A stretch of 64,000 nt of DNA from Magicicada septendecula. Taxonomy: Eukaryota; Arthropoda; Insecta; Hemiptera; Cicadidae. The notes under the pieces are model-generated. The model worked only from the letters and a program-made list of their open reading frames with translations. It did no database searches and was not told the origin of the DNA. This document shows, one piece after another, positions 12,750-25,362 of this stretch; the stretch's first letter is position 1, and each line of letters begins with the position of its first letter. The stretch spans positions 198,690,134 through 198,754,133 of the forward strand of contig CM068373.1 of the NCBI GenBank assembly GCA_034769895.1. The letters are read 5' to 3'. Made by a program: the position numbers and the translations under genes.

Positions 12750-15700
12750 CATTATATTCCATTTACTTACTATACATTTTTATTGTCGGACGGGTCATGC
12801 TCGTGAACATAAGCATCGCGACATTCAACCTACTGGGGCGGATTCTTTAGCTGCCTGAAAGAAGAATTGGGAAATTGTGCGTTTTTTGCCTTCTTCTTAC
12901 ACACACCGTAAACAGTGCAAAAATAACAGCCACGTGCTGAATGTTTATTAAAGTGTTGTACCGTCTCCGGCATTAAAGACAAACTACTACAACTTTATAC
13001 CGAGACAAACGACGTAATACCGACACGACATTAATATGGGCACAGTAATGCGACGACTCGCCGCATATTTTAATCGTTAAACAAGTTTCAATTTTAATTC
13101 CAGTTCAATAGGCTATAATATTTCAGTCAAGCAACTGTCTTGTGACTGAATAAACAAACCCTATAACATTTTATTGGGGATTAACCGCCAGTTAATACAC
13201 CTACACATAACACTCTCTCGCCTCGGAACACAAACACCGCAATCAGTTTCACAATCTTTTATTAACACCTTATTCACTCTAATTAATTCAATACTGCATA
13301 TTTTCATTAAATTATAGTAATTAATTTCAATTACATTTATCAGAATAAGTATTAACGAGCAACAATTCTTTCCAGACAGGAAGTAACGAGTAGATTAAAC
13401 TTTACAAGGCATAAATTTTACAATAAAATAAGTTTTACATAAGTCTGGGCCACACACACGCTTACACGATCATAACGTGCATAATGCATAATTAAATAAA
13501 CATAGAATAATATAATTAAGTCTACACAAACCGGAACGTCTTAACGAGATTACAGCCGCATATTAAGAAGATCAACACACATCCGGGCCGTCAGACCAGT
13601 GGAACGTTCTGATCGAAGGCTGGCAGAGAAATGAGGACGACACAGGAGTTAGTTGGTCCCACATACTGCATAAAACAACCTGTCCCAATTTGTAAAAAAT
13701 AAGCCTATCGTTAACCTGATAGCCAACAGCGCACAGCAATCAGCTGACACGGCTGACTAGGGTCACTAAATCGCGTAGCCGTAGCGTCGACAAGGCCTTG
13801 GCAAGCACTGAACAAATTTAACCGCGCCGGGAAATTCAAACCCCGGCACAATATTTTATTCGCATTTAATCTCAAACGCATTTAATTACAATGAATATAA
13901 AAGATAATATACATGTTCTTGTAAACAACTAATCAGTTGCAGTCTGGTCGTTGCTTACAAGAAAATAAAAAAATATTTTCTCTAATCTACAGTTTAGTAA
14001 ACAAGTTGTTAGTTGTTTCTGTAAGTCTTAAATTTCTGACATTTACAACAATGCAGCAGAAATCACACTATTACATCGTTGAAAATTCAGCTTGCTGCAA
14101 GCATTAGCAACCGGCGTAATTGTCTCTTAAAATTTGCTGCCCCGCTAATTAAAAAAACACACTTTTCTTTACAAAAATTCGAAAGTATAAATACAGATTT
14201 TTTTGAAATACAAGTTAATTAGTTTAGTTGACTCAATACATATACTTCAGTAAGTATTATAGTATTATAAATAATGTATATTAACATGTGCACTATGTAC
14301 TCTGCGTTTGTAAATTTCAGTATCGTATACCCTGTGTGTGTAAAAAGTAATGTCTAATACTGTTAAATTTTTTACAATTTCTGTTCTAAGTAAGTTTGGC
14401 TAATAAGTAAAAACGACAGTAGTCCCAGCAATTACTCAACAACCGGTGTAACCTGGTTAATAACGCTTTACACTAACACGAAAAATTTTCCGTTCGACTC
14501 GTCGCACTATTTTCCAGCAGGCTCGACGGTTCAAAGTTTTACGGAGGCACAGTTTGACAAATGAGAAAGAAATGAATGTCCCTGATAATCAAGAACTTTT
14601 TCATTTCGAGGGGACACGTGTACATTAGACAAGTCTATTTTCGTGGAATACGGTAATTACAGTATGCAATAACAGCGGTTTGACGCCCAGTACAAAGAGT
14701 GCTTAGGAAATTAGCATTCTTTAGTATGTTTATAGACTTATCTTTAGTAGTATCAGCGTGTCTAGTAATATGCTGTAGCGAATTGTCGGTTTTTTGTTGT
14801 AAAACTTTATAAGTTAATGAGTATTTGTAGGATGACTTATGTAGTTTTTCTTCTTCTGTCTTATAAACAGCCAAATCCTCAGTAGTAAAATGTTAGTAAG
14901 GGGGGGGGAAGTCTTGTATAGTCGAAATATGTAGATTAATAAATTAAATGTTTTCAACCGAAGATAACCATTTGTTGAATAAAAAGAAACAATACACAAA
15001 ACAAAATACAAGAATCGTCGTGTTTAAACAGTGAAAAGAAGTGAATCGACACCGGTGAAGTCGCTATTGAGAGCTGTAATTAAAAATGTTGTACAAAAAT
15101 TTAATAAACAACAGTCAACAATTAATAAACAATAGTTTTTCCGATTGTCCAACATTCAGTATTGTAATACACAACAAGACAGTTGTAGTAAGTAACAAAT
15201 CACAGACGTCCGTACACAGTACTTCATAAATCACAATACCAAGCTCCTAGAACGCACGAAAATATACAACCTAAACCAAACTAACTGAATTCTGTATTTA
15301 TAGTCCGCCAAAGTCTGGAACACGTCTCCCAAAACACCTATGACTAAATCACTGTTAATGGATATCACCAAAAAACAAACACTTTCTGTTTAGTGTCGCT
15401 AAACAAAAGATAAGAGAAATATTTTATTTAATCGGTAACAATAGAAAGTATCTTAAGAGTTTCTGATTAGCCTACAGTTGTCTGCTAATTGCAACTATCT
15501 GCCAACAACAGCACTGTTGCATTCCAACTGACTCTAGTTTACTATTGTTCCATGATTACATTAGCAGCCGGCACAAACCAATTAGCATTAACTATAGTTA
15601 GTTACGTGATGCCGTTCTTACGTAAACCAAACCATTTTTAAACATTTTGATTTGTAATTAACATTTAATTTCTTAAAAGATAGTACTATGACAAGAAATA

Positions 15701-18700
15701 AAGTAAGATTTTGCATTAGATATTACCTTAGTTTGTAATATTCTTTCATGTTTATTAACACTAACGATGTTTAAAGTAGTAGTATTTATTGTTTAAAATA
15801 TGATTATTAAATTAAATCTCACTAGGTGAATGGTTGTTTTACAAAATCTTATCTTGCATAATTTTACATTAACTAAGTTGTGTGTATTTCCTCTACGTTT
15901 AGCCATTGTCATCTTCGAACCCTGTCGTCCCATGTCTAGCCAACTTTGGAAGCTCTGAACTTAATTTCATCATTGCTAACCCACGTCCCTTGTGAGATGA
16001 AACAAATCTACTTCTAGTTTCCTTTGTGTATTCCAATCATCGTGTCGTGACATGGGGTACTGGTAAAGATTATGTTGTGTTTCACTTTCACGTCAGCCCC
16101 TAGATGTTAGAGAATTATGAGGTTTCACACATAGTCTATTAATATGGCAATACTTTTTAGAGTATTACATAGGAATTTAACCAACCTTTAATTTCAAGAA
16201 CTATATATTGTAATTACTATACTTCTGTAATCGTCTCAGTTGTTACAAAAATTGCCTTATGAAAACCGTTAGGACAGATATATTCCACGTATATGTATTT
16301 CCACGATATATATACTGTCGCGGCAGCACCTTTGCTACTGAGCAAGGAATGCGGTAACGTATGCCATTCCACTGTACTACTACACATTTAAAAAACGTTG
16401 ACACAATTTCTGTGTGACTTGACTGTCTCTTACACGGTATTTCTTGTAGAGAATAAGAACACACATTAACGAAATATTCAACAAATTACACTGACATATA
16501 ATGTACGAACACTCAATCTATTACGCCTCACAAATCACAACTAAATACATTTTCTGAACGTCTGAACGATGTTTTAGAACCGGTAATACCCCACCAACAC
16601 AAGCACGCACTATCATTCAGTAGACCTCCCGCTCCTCAGCGTCAAGGCAGCAAAACTATATATACAGTAGTATGAATATATGAATATGGATATGAATAAG
16701 TTCCAAGTTAATTTTACAGCTTGCGCCGTTTCTCGCAAACTAGTCTTCAAAGAGGTCTGAATTTCAATTTCATTTTGTTTGTAATTTGATCCATTCACAC
16801 ACTTCAGTCGCAGTTTTCCTGGCCTTTGCAAAAAGTTGGGTGAAAGGTAGGTCAACGGTAGTAACAGACTACGCATATTACGTGCATACCAGCTTTATCT
16901 GTGTTTAACCTTAATTCCATCAGTTTTCTGTTTTCCATTCTGTCTTATATTATATCCGTAACTCCCACTGTATTCTCTTGATTACTTTGCCGCAGCCTAT
17001 TCCTGTGGTAATGGAATACTGTCGCATCCACTTTCATTTGGCATTGCATCGTATTTCATTGCTCTCCATCTCGAAGTATTTAGTCTGTTATGGTCCTGTT
17101 AATTTATTGTTCATAATTTTGTTCTGCAAGTAAAGATGCTTTTAATTATTGTTTATTCAAAGGTTCTTCAGGTTTTAACCCTTCTCAAAGCCTGAATCTC
17201 AAGCCCCGACTCTCGCAAAATAACGTTCAGTGCTTCCAATGTTTCAAATACAGGAACGTGTCTTAAAACCCACCGTTTCTAATCGTTCCGAATAGAGTCA
17301 TTTGAATCCAGTGATTACCTTATAAAATTTGTTTTGTTTTTCCATCTTAATAATAAAACTTGCAGTTATTGCACGTTTGTTCGATTTATACAAGAATAAT
17401 ATCAATTAAGTTTTCTGCTAGTCACTAAGTGCACGAGAGTGGAAAAAGTTTCTTCATACCGCATAAAACTGCAAACGCTAGATACGTGCTTGCGGTATTG
17501 TTTATATAAGTTTATATAATATGTGACCTAAAAATTATGGCAACTGTGTAAAAAGTAGATCAAGAAAGATACAAGTAACACACTTTATTGATAAAATTAT
17601 TCATCTTCTGAAAATTACGTTTTGAATCGTAAGGTACTCTAAATGCAGCACTGGATTTTTCGATGGTTAGGATTCATGTAACAATTTTAGTCTAAGTAAA
17701 ATTTCACAGATTTTTTGTACTGTACTCAGAACGCAATATGTTTTGCTGCAGAGTCAAATTGATGCTGACGTTTAACCTTTGTCTTTAGGGCAGAGTAAAA
17801 TTCTGATTCAATAAAATCTATGAAATCAATTAACTTTGTGCTTCAATTAAAACTAAGACTTGGATGTTAAGAAATATGATAACATGATAGATTGTTATGT
17901 TCAGTGCTAAGTGTTAAATATATTATCGTTTTTGGAATCTAACCATTCCCACGGAATAAAGATTTTTGTGGCATAATATTTATTTATAGTAGCGCCATAT
18001 TTTGTAATTCTCTATATATGGCTAAATTTTGTTTACATAATGCCATTTACATTTGTCTATACATAATTTCATTTTATTTGAAACGAGGCTAGTTTTTAAT
18101 ATGTTGCGCGAGTTACTGTAGTTACATCTTTATTTAATCGCTATGTAGTTTAGAATTATGTGCCTTTAGAACTTTGGCATATTACATAATAAAGGAGTAA
18201 CAGCATTCTTTAAAGACTTGAGACTGTAGTAGTACTTTACTTAAAGGTTACTTAGTTAATGACGTCGATTAATTTGCTCAATCTGGTAACAGAACCAGCG
18301 AATCTTCTCTTCTTTCATAACAATTTGGAGCGTTGTTTTTTCGTTAAACAACAAGGGTCAATATTTTTTTCAGTCAAACAGAATACCGCTGCTATGAGTG
18401 GGGAGGGGGTAATTCATCAGTTTTCATTTGTAATGAAGACTGTTGTTTTGTTATTTTAGATACCTTAAATTTTCTAAACTATTTAAGTTAGTTTAAGATT
18501 GCAGAATTGAGAAAACTAAGTACACATCTATTATGTTGTACATTCTTTAACAAATTTTAAGAACTTAAATAAATAACTTTACTTTATAGAAACAAAAATT
18601 CACTTTATTGGTAGTTGCGGGCCGTTCTAAACGGTTTAAAAATATTAAAACTTAAATAAATGTTATTAAATTAAATGACTTAATACATAATTTACTGTCA

Positions 18701-19240
18701 CCACTTTTTAAGAAGTTAACTTTCCTAAAAATTATCAGATATATAAGAACTGTCGAGTTTAATAATTTGTTACATTCACTAAGAGGCTTATTTTTTGGTT
18801 CAGCGTAAATTCTTCTTATAATTGCTGTCAAGGCTTCAAGCATAAATAGAAGTTACGAGTCAAAGACAGCTAATATAACTCTAACAACCAGATGACTGCC
18901 TTTGATATGAACAGTGTAGGCATAATATAGATTCACGTATTAAATGACAAAACGTTTATCCGTTGTTCAGTTTCTGACCACCATTACATCCGGTTTTGTC
19001 TTTACTATTTTTCTGTCTCATTTCCATTTGTGTCAATTGATTTTATCATTCACTTTTAGTTTTTTTGACGTGAATACGTCTTTAAATTTGCTTCCATAGT
19101 GGGAGGCAATTCAGAAAACTGATGATAACAAAATCGGGGGATACAGTTTGGTGTTGCAGCTACATATCTATCATCTACATCCCAAATTTAATTACACCAC
19201 TCGATATCTAAAGGATCAAAGAATTCGTTACGTTGAGTGA
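12750..19240. other. Non-coding DNA
   Basis: No gene is visible in 6.5 kb. The segment 13550-13860 is distinctly less AT-rich than its neighbours and may be part of an unrecognised repeat or regulatory tract. A G9 run lies near 14901. Otherwise the sequence is AT-rich with short, low-complexity open frames. Confidence 0.5.
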
Positions 19241-19248
19241 GGACTGTG

Positions 19249-19330
19249 ACGCGTCGCGCGCGGCGGAGGGGGAAGCGCCGCCATTTTGAGGTCGTTTCGC
19301 TGCGTCACATAACGTCCGTTTAGTATAAAT
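19249..19330 (+). promoter_or_regulatory. GC-rich leader with TATA box upstream of Helitron ORF
   Basis: A CpG-dense stretch (about 19249-19285, including CGCGCGCGG) is followed by TATAAAT at 19324-19330, about 150 bp upstream of the Helitron start codon at 19478. This contrasts sharply with the AT-rich surroundings and probably belongs to the element. I do not see a clear initiator 30 bp downstream of the TATA box, so promoter function is inferred. Confidence 0.4.
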
Positions 19331-19477
19331 TTTGACTCGGAGAAGCTAGGACGTTCGTTTGAGTTTCAATCGTCAGCTCTCGTCAAGATCTATCGATTGC
19401 GTATATAAAACATTAGTGTGAAATAGTTATAGTGAATATATATGGTGTTAAAGTAAAAAATTAAAATAAATAATGCA

Positions 19478-22075
19478 ATGTCGGCCTATACTCGTCAAAA
19501 AGCCAAATCAAAATATAGAGATCGTATACGGTTGGAAAGGGCTTCTCAAGAGCAATCCAGTGATACCCGTAAAACACCATATGACAGAGTGAAGCGGTGC
19601 CGGGAACGTAAAAGAATGAAGGCGTCCGAGCGGATCAACGACGGCGCCAGTACATCTGCAGCTGCGGCGCCCGAGCCTATGCAAGTGGATGATGTAATCG
19701 CTTCTATATCAACGCCGGAATGTATAGACATCGATTGTGTGCGGTCGCCGATTATGAAGACACATTGGGCAGCACCTAGTGCACGTTTCACTACTACGTT
19801 TGTCAACAATCCATTCGGACATAAGCGTGATGTGTGTGACCGTCTATGGTTTCTGCGCTCATTGAAGCCACCAAAGGAAAAACACTTACCGCTGCTTAGT
19901 AATACTTTCCCAGAAGAGGCAGTGGCTGACTTTAAACTGTGCGGTACGTGTAGGAAATCACTGGACTCGGACAAAGTGCCCACGTTGTCACGTTCGAACG
20001 GATTTGTGTATCCACCTAAGCAACATGGGTTGCCCGCATTAGATCCGATCAGTGCACGTCTAGTATCACCGCGTCTGCCATTCATGCAGATACGTCGGTT
20101 GCGTTACGACGGCAGCTAAGGCATCATCGGACAAGTCATTAATGTACCCGTCGATGTGGACACAATGGTGCAACAGCTACCGCGTCAATTGGACGATGAT
20201 CAGGCGTTCAATGTCAACATCAAGAAGAACATGATACATAAATCTACGTATCTGAGCGGCGTGGTCAAAAAGTCAGTGGTAAAAGCTTGGTTACTATTCT
20301 TACTTGGTCAACCATTGTATAAGCATTACAAGATCACAGTAAACTGGGATTCGTTTAATGCTAACATAGTAACCAGTTGTGTGGCAGCCAACGCCGCCGG
20401 TGACGATCCGATCGGGTATCTACAGTGCGACAGCGGTGCACCGGAGTCGGAGGTTCTACTTGCAAGGCAGCACACTATGCTGTGGAATGAGGAAAATTGT
20501 CTTGACATTGCTCCGGGTCAGCATTCAACACCGCTGAACATTATTTACGACGTGTATGCCGAAGAACTACCGTTCCCTGCGATATACTACGGTACCGGCA
20601 GGCAGTTCAACTTGGATGTGCGAGTTACCCCGTTCATGATCGCAACAAGCGAGATACGAAGAAGCGATCGCCGCGGTGTCACACCCGAGCACATTTTGTA
20701 CATGGCCATGAAAATAATGCTGCTGCGTGTCGTCGAAGGAATATACAGTATGTTCCGATGCTTACGACAGACTGGTAATATCACTCGCAAAATGCTGGAA
20801 GGTCGTACGTTCCTCGATGAGTGTGTAGATAAGAACCTTGCATTTCTCAAATCTTTACCGAATTCTGTGCAGTATTGGATGAATCGCAAAAAGGATCTTT
20901 TCGCGATGATACGCCAGCTGGGCAAGCCGTCGATGTTCCTTACACTGAGTGCCAACGAAATACATTGGCCGAATCTTCTCAAGATACTGCACGAGTTGAG
21001 TGATGCATTTACCGATGTAAGCGTAACCGATCCACTAGTAGATTTGACTCGATCCATGCGCAGTCACTTGGTCAACGAAGATCCCGTTACGTGTTGCATC
21101 TATTTCAATAAATTGGTAGACTGTGTGATGGCGTTGCTGCAAGCCAAGGGTAAGATGAATCCCTTTGGCAAGTATCGTGTTGTGGACTTCTTTCAACGAA
21201 TTGAATTTCAACACCGTGGCAGTCCGCATGCGCTCATCCTTTTGTGGCTCGATTGTGATTATCGCGAGCCCGTGTCCGAAAGTAAGCCTAATACCATTCA
21301 AATGGTCATCGATCTGTGTTCTGTTATTCGTGATGACTTGCCGGGTGATCAGTACAACAATCAAGTTCACCGACATACATTTACTTGTACCAAACGAGGT
21401 GAAACAACATGCCGCTTCAATATACCCTACTGGCCGATGAGCGAGACACGAGTGTTACTGCCGATGTCAAACGATGACGGTCGTCGCAGCGGTTTCCAAC
21501 TAAAGGCAGCTAAACTGCGCAAGCTACTAGAAGAAAAACATTATGACACACTTGGCGAGTTCTATATCGACAACAATATAACGAAGGCACAGTACTTGGA
21601 TATAATCCGATCTACGTTACGTCGGCCAACGTTGATGTTTAAACGCGACTTCACAGAGATTTATACCAACACTTTCAATCCATGGATCGCACAAACACTG
21701 GGCTCTAATAGCGACTTGCAGTTCATACTTGAAGAGTACAGCTGTGCGGCTTACGTAGTTGAGTACGTTAATAAGTCAAATCGAGGCATTAGCCATCTAC
21801 ATCGTGAGCTAATGAAGTTACACGATGAACACCCGGAGAAAGAATATCTACAGTTGTTGAAACAACTCAGCTTGAAGTTACTCAACACGGTTGAGATGTC
21901 ATCGCAAGAGGCTGCCTGGTACTTGCTTCGCCAAAAAATGAGTATAGCCAGCGTTGGCGTTGTTTACATTCCTACTATTTGGCCACACGAGAGACAGAAG
22001 GCTCACAAGCGTAAGGCCGTGATGGACAGAGAACGGTTAGACGAGAACAGCCCGACATCTGGACCAAAACAATGA
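19478..22075 (+). pseudogene. Helitron Rep protein (HUH nickase region), nonsense-interrupted
   Basis: This N-terminal part of the polyprotein starts at ATG 19478 (MSAYTRQKAK). A basic N-terminus and a C-x2-C region (KLCGTCRK) come first. A conserved block RLPFMQIRRLRYDGS then runs into a TAA at 20117-20119, after which the same frame continues (GIIGQVINVPVDVD). The Helitron Rep core follows: LTLSANEIHWPNL, then FQHRGSPHALILLWL, where the HUH pair should be His-X-His but the second His is Leu (CAT 21227-21229, CTC 21233-21235). The two-tyrosine block AYVVEYVNKS (21752-21766) is intact. The frame ends at a TGA at 22073-22075 after a shift near 22050. Rep normally nicks and joins DNA strands. 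Loss of a metal-binding His plus the stop make this copy non-functional. Confidence 0.85.
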
Positions 22076-22557
22076 TTCAGCGTTACGAGGATAGGCCCGC
22101 GGAGTTAGAGTCGATATGCTTGGCTGACTTTGTCGCTTGGTATACGGCTGTCGGTAACAGAAAGAGAAAACGTCAAGGCGACGACGATAACGAAGAGTGC
22201 AGTGAAGACGACAAGGATGACACAGAAGACGTTAATGCACATTCAGTCGCATATCGTAAAAGAGACCGTTGTAGGGTTATACGCTACAGGTCGTACGAGA
22301 CCGATGATATTGTGAACCACAAACGAGAAATGGTCACGTTATGTCTACCGTTTCGCTGTGAGGCAGTCGACATAATTGACCGTAACGCATTTATGGAGAC
22401 TTACGATGCCAGAGAGGCCGAGATCATGGAGAAGCGCAAACAATACGAATCGAGGATTGATATCGAACGTGTGGTCGAGGAACTTCGGCAGATGTGCGAA
22501 CAGTTTGACGATGAAGATCCATTGGGTGCTCGCAATCAGCGCGAGGAATGCAGATGA
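22072..22557 (+). pseudogene. Helitron Rep-helicase linker segment
   Basis: This segment continues the polyprotein in a shifted frame (IQRYEDRPAELESICLADF, then WY). It has an acidic and Lys/Arg-rich linker (22170-22250) and a helical charged stretch ending EDPLGARNQREECR before a TGA at 22555-22557. The coding sense then resumes in the next frame as DDFDAATMVTS. The in-frame ATG at 22072 is probably fortuitous. The segment is part of the Helitron protein rather than a separate gene. Confidence 0.75.
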
Positions 22558-24137
22558 TTTCGATGCTGCGACTATGGTGACATCCGTGTCTGCAGTTCGC
22601 CGGCGATCGAATGCAATGGCCAAAGCTGACTTCTGTCGCATGATGCGTAGCACTAACTCCGGTCAACGAGAGATACTTCTGGAGGCGATACATCGCTTAC
22701 ACACACTCAACTCGGAACCGATCCAGGTTTTCTTCACCGGCCCTGCAGGTAGCGGTAAGACCTATGTGCTGAAACTCGCAATGGAAATATACAATCGCTT
22801 CACAGTGCAACACAACTACTTGACCAACGCGTTCGTAGCGTGTGCCCCCACCGGCAAAGCCGCCGTCAATATCCAAGGCGTAACTGTGCATTCTGTTTTC
22901 AAAATTACACAATCGCGTCGGACTGGCACAATGTCACGAGAGATTCTGCAAAATTACAGAAATATGTTTGTCGGTGTAAAATGCGTGATAATCGACGAGG
23001 TTAGCATGATCGGATCAGATGTGTTACACAAGATCAACTTACGTATGCAGGAGATCACCGGCGCGCATGATCAACCGTTTGGCGGCATGAATTATTTTCT
23101 TCTGCGGTGACTTTCGCCAACTGCCACCAGTTAACGCTACACCCGTTTATCGAGCCCCACGCAACATGATCGGTGGTGCCGCGCTCTGGCAATCGTTAAA
23201 CTACTATACACTACAGCAAGTAATGCGGCAAAGCGACGCTACGTTCTCTGCTATACTTACTAAAGTCGGCAACGGAGAGCGACTCGATGATGATGAAATT
23301 AAACTCATTGAGTCGCGATTCAGAACCCAACAGTGGTGCGATACAAACTTGATCGGCGTTGTGCGTTTGTATCATCAAAATCACAGCGTGGACTCATACA
23401 ACAGCAGTGCTATTGTGACAGAGACGTACAGCGTCGCCGACGACACTTTGATCGGCTGCAAGAATCACACCGAAGCTGCTACAGCCCGGCAAAAGCTTCA
23501 CAAAATGAGTGTCGTCGAGTTGGGTGGACTGCCTTACAAGATCCTGCTTGCAGTGGGTTACCCTTACATGATTACGACTAACATTGACGTTGAGGATGGC
23601 ATAGTGAACGGCGCGATTGGTGTGTTAAAGAATATAGAGCTGCTCAGTGAAGACGAGCACTTTGCGGAGTTAGAGGCACAGAACGAACCGTCAACATCTG
23701 TGGTCACACACAAACAGCGACTCAGACTATGGATTGAATTCCCGCTCGAGATGATGGGCCAGCGATGTCGACTCAAAGCTAAGCCACATGTAATCTGCAA
23801 GCGTGAGGTTCTCGACTTCAAGTGGACACCGATAACAACGCGCAGTGCCAACATACCGCTCGGTCCGACGATCAAATGCCGCCGAATACAGTTTCCCATC
23901 GTGCCGGCGTGTGCGATCACGATACACAAATCTCAAGGAGGCACTTTCGATCGAGTCGTGTATCAATATGACAAATCGCAGCAAAACCAACTAGTTTATG
24001 TGGCTTTGAGTCGCGTCACATCGTTAGATGGCCTTTATATTATCAATGCCCGAAACGATTTCAAGTTTTATCATGGATTTGGTCAGGCGTCTCCTACAGT
24101 TAGAGAGATACGAGATGAGTACCAGCGACTGGCCTAA
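22553..24137 (+). pseudogene. Helitron Pif1-family helicase domain, frameshifted
   Basis: This is a superfamily 1 DNA helicase that would unwind the transposon strand during rolling-circle transfer. Walker A is FFTGPAGSGKT (about 22730-22762), followed by APTGKAA, Walker B CVIIDEVSMIG (about 22981-23013) and GDFRQLPP. The last is reached only after a one-base insertion near 23094 in a T-rich run, which otherwise ends the frame at the TGA at 23108-23110. The C-terminal half keeps the Pif1 signature ITIHKSQGGTFD (about 23920) and LVYVALSRVTSLDGLYI. It ends at the TAA at 24135-24137 with the endonuclease in the same frame beyond. Confidence 0.85.
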
Positions 24138-24950
24138 CATCCGCTGCCGACACTAGTCGCACAAGTAAAAAAGTTTTCTGATTATGTTCCTGATCAGCGT
24201 TGTCTTATACTTATCACCGCCATTAATGCACAAAGCTTGGTCGCGCACCCAGAAGACATCTCTACCGATTCCATCATCAACCGATCTGATTACTTGGCAG
24301 TCAGCGAGACGTGGATGGAAGATTTCAAGCCAGTGCAGGTGCCTGGCTTTGATCTGAGATCATATCGTAACACCACTAAGTGCAGACAAATTGCAACTAC
24401 ATCATCGGCGGCGGTATCATCATCATCAAGTCGCATAACCGGTGAAGTCGCCATATATCGCAACATCAATAGCTTCACTGATTGTAACAGAGTTAACATT
24501 GACATTTCCGAGATGAATTTGCAGATCAAAGACCCAAAGGTTGGTGATGTCTGTCTAGTAAACGTAACAGTCAATGGCATATTCAAATTCATACTCGGGT
24601 GTGTGTACATCCATCCGGGCACAGCGTTAGCAGAAATTAAGCTCTGTATGTTACGATCGCTGTTAAAGTATTCTAAAACCATCGTTAAGATTATACCCAA
24701 ATACGAGCCAGATCTCACTACACCAATCATGATGGTCGGAAGCTTTAATGTTAATGTCTCGCAAGACCGCTCGTTGCCCGACTTCATGCTCAGCGAGTTT
24801 AATTTGTCTTACATCGAAACTTCTCCAACAACGCTAGGTAATACCTGTATTGATTTAACGTTTACCAGAAATCTCGATGTATCCTGTATGCCATTTGTTT
24901 CGTACTTTTCGTATCACAGACCTATCATTAATACAGTTATAACACAGTAA
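24138..24950 (+). pseudogene. Helitron C-terminal endonuclease domain
   Basis: The frame is the same as the helicase C-terminal half, open from just after the TAA at 24137 to the TAA at 24948-24950. It opens with a linker (LVAQVKKFSDYVPDQRCLIL), then INAQSL, YLAVSETW (catalytic Glu), ILGCVYIHPG, MMVGSFNVN and VSYFSYHRPI. The layout matches apurinic-like endonuclease domains at the C-terminus of Helentron-type Helitrons. Two positions depart from the general family: GSFN where GDFN is common, and SYH where SDH is common. I cannot tell without an alignment whether this is normal for this branch or decay. It could be a fused or a separate product; the shared frame favours fusion. Confidence 0.7.
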
Positions 24951-25063
24951 TTATTTGTTTACTTGATTTCTTTCCTGAACCCGACGAAAGGAAAATGTTG
25001 CCATCACAAATAAAACATGGAAATCCGAAGGACTTCTTAGTGTCCAAAAATGATTATGACATA

Positions 25064-25360
25064 CACTGAGAAAAAAAATACTATTGTTCAGAGAAAAATT
25101 TCTTCACTCAAGAACTATTAAGAATAAATTTTTTAAAAAACTAATTTCTTCACAAAAGGAAATCAATATTTATTTTCATAGCAATGACTAAACAAAAGAA
25201 TGATTTTATTTGAATTAAGAAAATATTATTGAAATAAATTTAAAAACACTTGAGTAAATTTAAAAAAAGTTTGAGACAAGAATATACATTCTCGATAATT
25301 ATCGAGAATATATATTCTTATGTCAAGAAAATTTACTTGATATAAGTATTTCTCTCAGTG
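25064..25360. mobile_element. 297-bp MITE with TA duplication and central palindrome
   Basis: The terminal inverted repeats begin CACTGAGA at the left (25064) and end TCTCAGTG at the right (25360), each flanked by TA (25062-25063, 25361-25362). This fits a non-autonomous Tc1/mariner-type element. The interior is AT-rich and itself foldable: 25288-25309 is a perfect 22-bp palindrome (arm ATTCTCGATAA), extended with few mismatches to about 25276-25324. No coding capacity is present. It sits about 110 bp after the Helitron endonuclease stop. Confidence 0.75.
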
Positions 25361-25362
25361 TA

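Larger units (their letters stand above)
19249..25060 (+). mobile_element. Helitron (Rep-helicase-endonuclease type), degenerate autonomous copy
   Basis: A rolling-circle transposon coding region runs from 19478 to 24950: Rep/HUH domain, Pif1-like helicase, then an exonuclease-endonuclease-phosphatase-type endonuclease, all on the plus strand. A C-terminal endonuclease is the hallmark of the Helentron/Helitron2 branch. The coding region is more GC-rich and CpG-rich than flanking DNA. Five lesions break it: TAA at 20117-20119, frameshifts near 22050, 22553 and 23094, and TAA at 24135-24137. Because the frames are otherwise open for about 5.4 kb, inactivation looks recent. I could not fix the termini. 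The left edge is placed at the composition change and the right edge before the adjacent MITE, and both are approximate. Confidence 0.85.

Noticed and set aside
25019-25037. AAATCC-GAA-GGACTT mini-hairpin as the Helitron 3' terminal hairpin
   Set aside because: A six-pair stem with one mismatch is too short to separate from chance, and no terminal CTRR or target context could be confirmed.
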